NCBI RefSeq assembly: GCF_029433105.1
Contig: NZ_JARNTW010000014.1
Span: 62,001 to 126,000, forward strand
Source of the DNA: Runella sp. MFBS21
Lineage (GTDB): Bacteria > Bacteroidota > Bacteroidia > Cytophagales > Spirosomataceae
Direction: 5' to 3'
DNA length: 64,000 nt
In this document: positions 59,507-64,000 of the stretch, in pieces
How positions within the stretch are numbered: the stretch's first letter is position 1
Layout of the letters: each line of letters opens with the position of its first letter
The notes under the pieces: model-generated
What the model saw: the letters and a program-made list of their open reading frames with translations, nothing else
Told to the model about the DNA's origin: nothing
Databases searched by the model: none
Translations under genes and position numbers: made by a program

Positions 59507-61264
59507 ATGCTCAGAACGCACACTTGCGGAGAACTCCGAATTTCAGATGTTAACAAAGAAGTAACCCTCAGTGGATGGGTACAACGGATTCGTGACAAAG
59601 GAGGGATGATATGGATTGACTTGCGCGACCGCTACGGAATTACGCAGTTGATGCTAGAAGAAGGAAAAACCAGTGCCGATATCCTCGCTCAAGCCAGAAG
59701 CTTAGGAAGGGAGTTTGTGGTACAGGCTACGGGTGTGGTAGCGGAGCGTATTGCCAAAAATGATAAAATTGCAACGGGAGATATTGAAATCAAACTAACG
59801 GGCTTAACAGTACTGAACCCCGCCAAGCTACCTCCTTTCTTGATAGAAGACGAAACCGACGGCGGTGACGACCTCCGTATGAAATATCGCTATTTGGATT
59901 TGCGTCGGAATACAGTTCGCAAAAACCTCGAACTACGCCACCGTGTAGCGCAGCAGACGCGTATTTATATGGATGCCCAAAACTTTATTGAGGTCGAAAC
60001 TCCCGTGTTGATTAAGTCAACACCCGAAGGAGCACGCGATTTTGTGGTACCTAGCCGTATGAATCCGGGGGAGTTTTATGCCTTACCGCAGTCGCCCCAA
60101 ACTTTCAAACAATTGTTGATGGTATCGGGTTTTGATCGTTATTTTCAGATTGTAAAGTGTTTCCGTGATGAAGACCTTCGCGCCGACCGTCAGCCTGAGT
60201 TTACCCAAATCGACTGTGAAATGTCGTTTGTAACCCAAGAAGACGTACTGCAAATGTTTGAAGGGTTGATTCGTCATTTGTTTAAGACTGTCAAAAATGT
60301 TGATTTACCCGAAGTGCCGCGCATGACTTATGCCACGGCCATGAAAAAATACGGCTCTGATAAGCCCGATGTGCGTTTTGGGATGGAGTTTGTAGAATTG
60401 AAAGGTGATATTGATGTCATATCTGGTAAAAACTTTGGGGTGTTTGATGCAGCCGAATTAGTGGTGGGTATCTGTGCCAAAGGCTGTGCCGAATATACCC
60501 GCAAACAAATAGACGAGCTGACAGAATGGGTAAAACGCCCTCAAATCGGTGCCAAAGGCTTGGTATATGCTCGTTATAACGCTGATGGTACCATCAAATC
60601 GTCCGTAGATAAATTTTATGGCGAAGAAGATTTGAAAAAATGGGCAGAAGCTTTTGGGGCGCAGCCGGGTGATTTGATGTTGATTTTGGCCGGAGAAGCC
60701 AACAAAACTCGTAAGCAACTTAATGAACTTCGCCTCGAAATGGGAAGCCGTTTGGGACTTCGCAATCCTAATGAGTATAAAGTATTGTGGGTGTTGGATT
60801 TTCCGCTGTTGGAGTATGGCGAAGAAGAAAACCGCTGGTTTGCGATGCACCACCCATTCACTAGCCCCAAACCCGAAGACATCGAACTACTCACTACCAA
60901 CCCTGGCCAAGTACGTGCCAATGCCTACGATATGGTAATCAATGGTACCGAAGTAGGAGGGGGGTCTGTACGGATATTCCAGCGTCCTTTGCAAATGCAG
61001 ATGTTCGAACTTTTAGGCTTTAGCCCCGAAGAAGCCAAGGCACAGTTTGGGTTCTTGATGGAAGCCTTTGAGTTTGGTGCACCGCCGCACGCAGGTATTG
61101 CTTTTGGATTCGACCGTTTGTGCTCAATATTTGGCGGAGCCGATTCGATTCGTGATTTTATTGCTTTCCCTAAAAACAATTCTGGACGGGATGTCATGAT
61201 TGATTCTCCGTCGCCGATTGACCAAAAACAATTGGACGAACTCAAGATTGCGACAAAAGCTTAA
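59507..61264 (+). CDS. aspS: Aspartate--tRNA ligase
   Basis: 585 residues from ATG 59507, giving the standard start [11 protein letters not shown]; an in-frame ATG at 59459 would add 16 unrelated residues. OB-fold anticodon domain ('[26 protein letters not shown]'), then the class II core: '[25 protein letters not shown]', '[45 protein letters not shown]' in parts (motif 2), the bacterial GAD insert domain, and motif 3 '[15 protein letters not shown]'. Bacterial-type by its GAD domain. Confidence 0.98.
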   Translation: MLRTHTCGELRISDVNKEVTLSGWVQRIRDKGGMIWIDLRDRYGITQLMLEEGKTSADILAQARSLGREFVVQATGVVAERIAKNDKIATGDIEIKLTGLTVLNPAKLPPFLIEDETDGGDDLRMKYRYLDLRRNTVRKNLELRHRVAQQTRIYMDAQNFIEVETPVLIKSTPEGARDFVVPSRMNPGEFYALPQSPQTFKQLLMVSGFDRYFQIVKCFRDEDLRADRQPEFTQIDCEMSFVTQEDVLQMFEGLIRHLFKTVKNVDLPEVPRMTYATAMKKYGSDKPDVRFGMEFVELKGDIDVISGKNFGVFDAAELVVGICAKGCAEYTRKQIDELTEWVKRPQIGAKGLVYARYNADGTIKSSVDKFYGEEDLKKWAEAFGAQPGDLMLILAGEANKTRKQLNELRLEMGSRLGLRNPNEYKVLWVLDFPLLEYGEEENRWFAMHHPFTSPKPEDIELLTTNPGQVRANAYDMVINGTEVGGGSVRIFQRPLQMQMFELLGFSPEEAKAQFGFLMEAFEFGAPPHAGIAFGFDRLCSIFGGADSIRDFIAFPKNNSGRDVMIDSPSPIDQKQLDELKIATKA

Positions 61265-61291
61265 AATGAAATTGTAATCCTATAATCATTT

Positions 61292-61323
61292 AAAAAACTC
61301 CTCATTTTGGTGAGGAGTTTTTG
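61292..61323 (+). terminator. Terminator of aspS
   Basis: AAACTCCTCA and TGAGGAGTTT form a 10-bp stem with loop TTTTGG, followed by a T run (TTTTTG). Confidence 0.92.
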
Positions 61324-61647
61324 CTTTTTAATGGGATACATTCTTCACCCAAACGGAAAGATGAGTGATAAGGGTCAAAATTTGTGGAAAAAACGCCTCA
61401 CTTTCGAATATAGTTTTAAGCTATAATATCGTTTTTTTAATTCTACATCATAAATTGCGCCTTTCGTCCCATTTTCAATCGTATGTACAATAATTTTAAC
61501 CAACTTCCAGTTTTAGTAGCAATTGTTTGGAAGTTGTTGCAAGAAAATAATTGGGTCGCCAATCATTTAGTAATCAATCTTATGACAGTTTACAAAAAAC
61601 AAATAACCGCCTCTGCGGATAACCTAACAGCCCCTCATTCATAGTCT
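61324..61647 (+). other. Upstream region of the coiled-coil membrane gene pair
   Basis: No gene is seen. CAACTTCCA (61501-61509) and TGGAAGTTG (61528-61536) are a perfect 9-bp inverted repeat with an 18-base loop, a possible operator or leader hairpin about 110 bases before the ATG at 61648. No clear TAnnTTTG promoter was identified. Confidence 0.4.
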
Positions 61648-62859
61648 ATGAACCTCATTGATCGTATCAAAAACTACTTCAGTCGTGAAAACTTCAAATC
61701 CGATCCCGAATTGGTGTCATTTTCTGATTTGGAGCCACCCCAATCGCCCTTATCGGCGTCGGTGGTAAAATCTGTGGGGGCTTTTACCCCTCCTACGACT
61801 GTTTCTACCCCTACGGATTCTACCGTGATACCTTCCTCAATTTCTTCTATGCCTACTGAGCGTAGCGAATATTTAGAAGAAACACCCGCCGAAACCAAAT
61901 CGTGGGTCTTTACGCCACCTGCCACACCCGTAGAGTGGCCAGCATGGCTTGAAGATGAGACGCTTTTGCGCGATGAAGGAGTAATATTTGGGCTGTCGGA
62001 GTCTAAACCAGAGGAAAAAGTGGCCATTATTAAAAACTATTTTGTGCATCAAACCGCTGGTTTAGAGCGCGAAGTAGAGCGCCATGGCGAAAAGATTCAG
62101 GAATTGAATTTGTTTATTGAACAAAAAGAAAATCGCATTAACGAATTAAAAGAAAAAACGTATCAGCTCGAAAATCGTAGGCCAGAAGGAGAGCATTATT
62201 TGCTTCGTACGGTCGTTGGTACGATTTTTTCGATAGCTATGTGTGTCGGCAATTATTTTCTGATTGATGACACCCTACGCCCATTGTACCCAAATAGTCA
62301 ATGGATTGCGATTGGGGTGTTTTTGGCCGGAATGTTCAATTTGTTTGGCAGAGTATCGTTCTTTCATGACACTGACAGTCCAGTTTCATGGCGTCGAGGG
62401 CTTGAGGAGGTTGGAATGCCTTTCGCTGCCGCTTTGTTTGTATTTGTGCAAGCACTCCAAAACCAAAACTTAGTTCGGGCGGGTGCTTTGTTTGTTTTTG
62501 TGTTTTTCTTGTTTTTGTTTGCCGGCAAACTCCTTTTAAGCAACATGACCGTACTTCGCAATGACTTACGGATTTGGTTGACTGGGTCTAGCTTAAAAAA
62601 GGAAAAAATGAGTAAAACCGACACATGGGATGCCGAAATCAACCGCCTTACGTCTGAAATAGATGAATTGCGGGTGCAGAAGTGGCAGATTTTACCGCAT
62701 CTCAACCGTGCAGAGGCAGAACTAGCGCGAGTCAATGCGCGCCGAGATGCTTTGATTAAGATGTTTGAAAGTGAGTTTAATTTGGCTCGTCAACTTCGTG
62801 AACGCTTATCTGACCGTCAGGTGAGAGATATACATTCCTCCATCAACCGAGGACAATAA
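61648..62859 (+). CDS. Coiled-coil membrane protein of unknown function, first of a pair
   Basis: 403 residues with no signal peptide. Architecture: short basic start; a Pro/Ser/Thr-rich low-complexity region (about 30-110) with 'WVFTPPATPVEWPAWLED'; a coiled coil (about 130-175, 'REVERHGEKIQELNLFIEQKENRINELKEK'-like heptads); four hydrophobic helices (about 183-310, including 'FAAALFVFVQAL' and 'AGALFVFVFFLFLFAGKLLL'); and a second coiled coil (about 318-395). The next gene, 38 bases downstream, has the same coiled coil-four helices-coiled coil plan. I recognise no family. The pair may form a membrane-anchored scaffold; that is inference from architecture only. Confidence 0.75.
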   Translation: MNLIDRIKNYFSRENFKSDPELVSFSDLEPPQSPLSASVVKSVGAFTPPTTVSTPTDSTVIPSSISSMPTERSEYLEETPAETKSWVFTPPATPVEWPAWLEDETLLRDEGVIFGLSESKPEEKVAIIKNYFVHQTAGLEREVERHGEKIQELNLFIEQKENRINELKEKTYQLENRRPEGEHYLLRTVVGTIFSIAMCVGNYFLIDDTLRPLYPNSQWIAIGVFLAGMFNLFGRVSFFHDTDSPVSWRRGLEEVGMPFAAALFVFVQALQNQNLVRAGALFVFVFFLFLFAGKLLLSNMTVLRNDLRIWLTGSSLKKEKMSKTDTWDAEINRLTSEIDELRVQKWQILPHLNRAEAELARVNARRDALIKMFESEFNLARQLRERLSDRQVRDIHSSINRGQ

Positions 62860-62897
62860 ATGATAGATTTTAATATCATAACTTAGTCATTGAAAAC

Positions 62898-64000
62898 ATG
62901 CAAGAAGAAAATCAGCATACCAATCAACAAGACTATGATCATGGTTATCATAGTGGTATAGAGGGGTCTGAAAATCGGAATCCCTACGAGAGCTATTTGT
63001 CGAGCCAAATTCACTATAATTGGCTATCGCAACGTATTACTGATCGTCGCAATGAAATTCAACGCATTGAACGTGAGATAGATGAGACGGTGGTAAAACG
63101 AAAAACGGCATTTGACCGATTACAAGAGTTTGTACAAAAAGTAGCTAAAACCACCAAAAGACTCACTGAACTTACTCAGCAAAGAGATGCCATCGATGCC
63201 GAAACCGACAATCTACGCTCACGACGCAAACAGACCCAATCTGAATATTCGCTTTTGGCGGGTTTGTTCTTTTTTGCGGCGGGTTTAGCATTTGTATTTG
63301 GTGACCTTATTATCTCCCACGAAATCGTGGCTTATGCCCTCAACATCCGAAATTCGAACGAAGCTTGGGCGTTTGCGGTTGGCTTGGCGATGATTTCAAT
63401 TTTGTTAAAGCCTGCTTATGACCGTCTTATCGAAAAGCCTTACGTAGATCAGCATACCCAGCAGTCGCGTACACGCTATGCTTGGTTTAAAGTAGGGTTG
63501 GCGGGTTTTGCCATTGTGACTTTGGGGATTTTAGGATGGTTTCGCTACGAGGCGTATCGCACCGATAAGCTCAAAGAAGCTATTAACAAGTCGGTCAAAA
63601 ACTTACAACTTGGGGCAACTCCGCTCGACCCCACAAGTACTATTTCTCCTCAGGAACAGCAGGCTTTGTTGCAAAAAATTGAACAGCAGCTATTGCGTTC
63701 AGATGAGTTGAATTTAGGGCTTGTCAATAGTCCGTGGGCTTTGGCTTCGTTTGTATTGAGTGGGATTTTGTTTGCCTTAGCGGGGGCTGTTTCGTTGGGG
63801 ATGGCCTTGCCAGTATTGCAAAATTTCTGGTATCGTTGGCTACAGATTGACCCTCGTTTGTGGCGACTGAGCCGTCGTCGCAAAAAAGTCGTCAAACAAA
63901 TAGAAGGTATAGAAAAAGAACTGGCCGAAGATACCACACAGCGTGATATTTTGGAGAATGAAATAGCTATCTTGCCCAATCTGGATGAGTTAAGAGCAGA
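62898..64000 (+). CDS. Coiled-coil membrane protein, second of a pair (3' end outside window)
   Basis: The frame from ATG 62898 is open to the window end, 367 codons. Residues 1-40 are polar and His/Gln/Tyr-rich; 45-115 form a coiled coil ('RRNEIQRIEREIDET...'); hydrophobic helices lie at about 118-139, 156-174, 195-214 and 281-304; a Gln-rich loop (250-268) lies between helices 3 and 4; and a basic segment 'RLSRRRKK' (323-330) precedes a second coiled coil. It shares topology with the protein encoded at 61648-62859 but little obvious sequence. No catalytic motif seen. Confidence 0.8.
   Translation, partial: MQEENQHTNQQDYDHGYHSGIEGSENRNPYESYLSSQIHYNWLSQRITDRRNEIQRIEREIDETVVKRKTAFDRLQEFVQKVAKTTKRLTELTQQRDAIDAETDNLRSRRKQTQSEYSLLAGLFFFAAGLAFVFGDLIISHEIVAYALNIRNSNEAWAFAVGLAMISILLKPAYDRLIEKPYVDQHTQQSRTRYAWFKVGLAGFAIVTLGILGWFRYEAYRTDKLKEAINKSVKNLQLGATPLDPTSTISPQEQQALLQKIEQQLLRSDELNLGLVNSPWALASFVLSGILFALAGAVSLGMALPVLQNFWYRWLQIDPRLWRLSRRRKKVVKQIEGIEKELAEDTTQRDILENEIAILPNLDELRA

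Noticed and set aside
1-64000. Insertion sequences, integrases, tRNA or rRNA genes
   Set aside because: No transposase or recombinase protein and no cloverleaf or rRNA segment was recognised on either strand; short tRNAs could still be missed by eye.

Overview
This window reads as a chromosome segment of a Cytophagales-type Bacteroidota (Runella/Spirosoma/Dyadobacter-like). Signs of this are two large secreted proteins ending in the gliding-type (type IX secretion, CHU_C) C-terminal domain, Bacteroidota promoters of the TTG...TAnnTTTG type, genes with A-rich instead of Shine-Dalgarno leaders, and an SDR-type threonine dehydrogenase next to kbl. I see no rRNA, tRNA, CRISPR array, transposase or phage structural gene. 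The genus is an inference.

Layout. (1) 1-3631: the 3' part of a conserved glutamine-amidotransferase-like protein, an HELIH zinc metallopeptidase, and ahcY. (2) 4268-34434: a roughly 30 kb exopolysaccharide/capsule locus. It holds an outer-membrane export lipoprotein (Wza-like), a Wzz/Wzc tyrosine autokinase, gmd, a NusG/RfaH/UpxY-type antiterminator, a Wzx flippase, eight GT-A/GT-B glycosyltransferases, two acyltransferase-3 proteins, a Wzy-like polymerase, a second Gmd-like dehydratase, a WcaF-like acetyltransferase, a VanZ-like protein, a WecG/TagA-type transferase, a decayed glycosyltransferase, an Ala-rich lipoprotein, YjbH divided over two genes, the initiating WbaP/WcaJ-type phosphoglycosyltransferase, and on the opposite strand the CpsB-type phosphatase that would reverse the Wzc-type kinase. 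From wzx to the WcaE-like GT2 the genes overlap or nearly touch, so they probably form one transcript. (3) 34583-44879: dtd, a sulfatase, an esterase, the tdh-kbl threonine catabolic operon with a divergent Lrp-type regulator, an AraC regulator, and a SNF2 helicase. (4) 44892-49795: two paralogous Ig/PKD-like type IX secreted proteins. (5) 49832-55867: a 3-methyladenine glycosylase, a MetE-C-like methyltransferase, an OXA-type class D beta-lactamase homologue, a GNAT, and an SDR-ROK-SIS sugar operon. (6) 56108-64000: a protein with a domain I associate with phage endonuclease-linked proteins, overlapping miaA; then a serine hydrolase, aspS, and two coiled-coil/four-helix membrane proteins of unknown function, the second cut by the window end.

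Intergenic DNA is unusually rich in short repeats: a 51-bp x5 array, a 55-bp x4 array with a dispersed copy, a ~100-bp x4 hairpin array, a 92-bp x4 array that carries copies of the neighbouring gene's 3' end, and scattered copies of a 'CACGGAG...CACAGAG' family and a 'GCCCCgtAGGGGC' family. The most interesting regulatory candidates are an ops/JUMPstart-like leader before gmd beside the NusG paralogue, and a pair of 13-bp inverted repeats just upstream of the initiating transferase gene.
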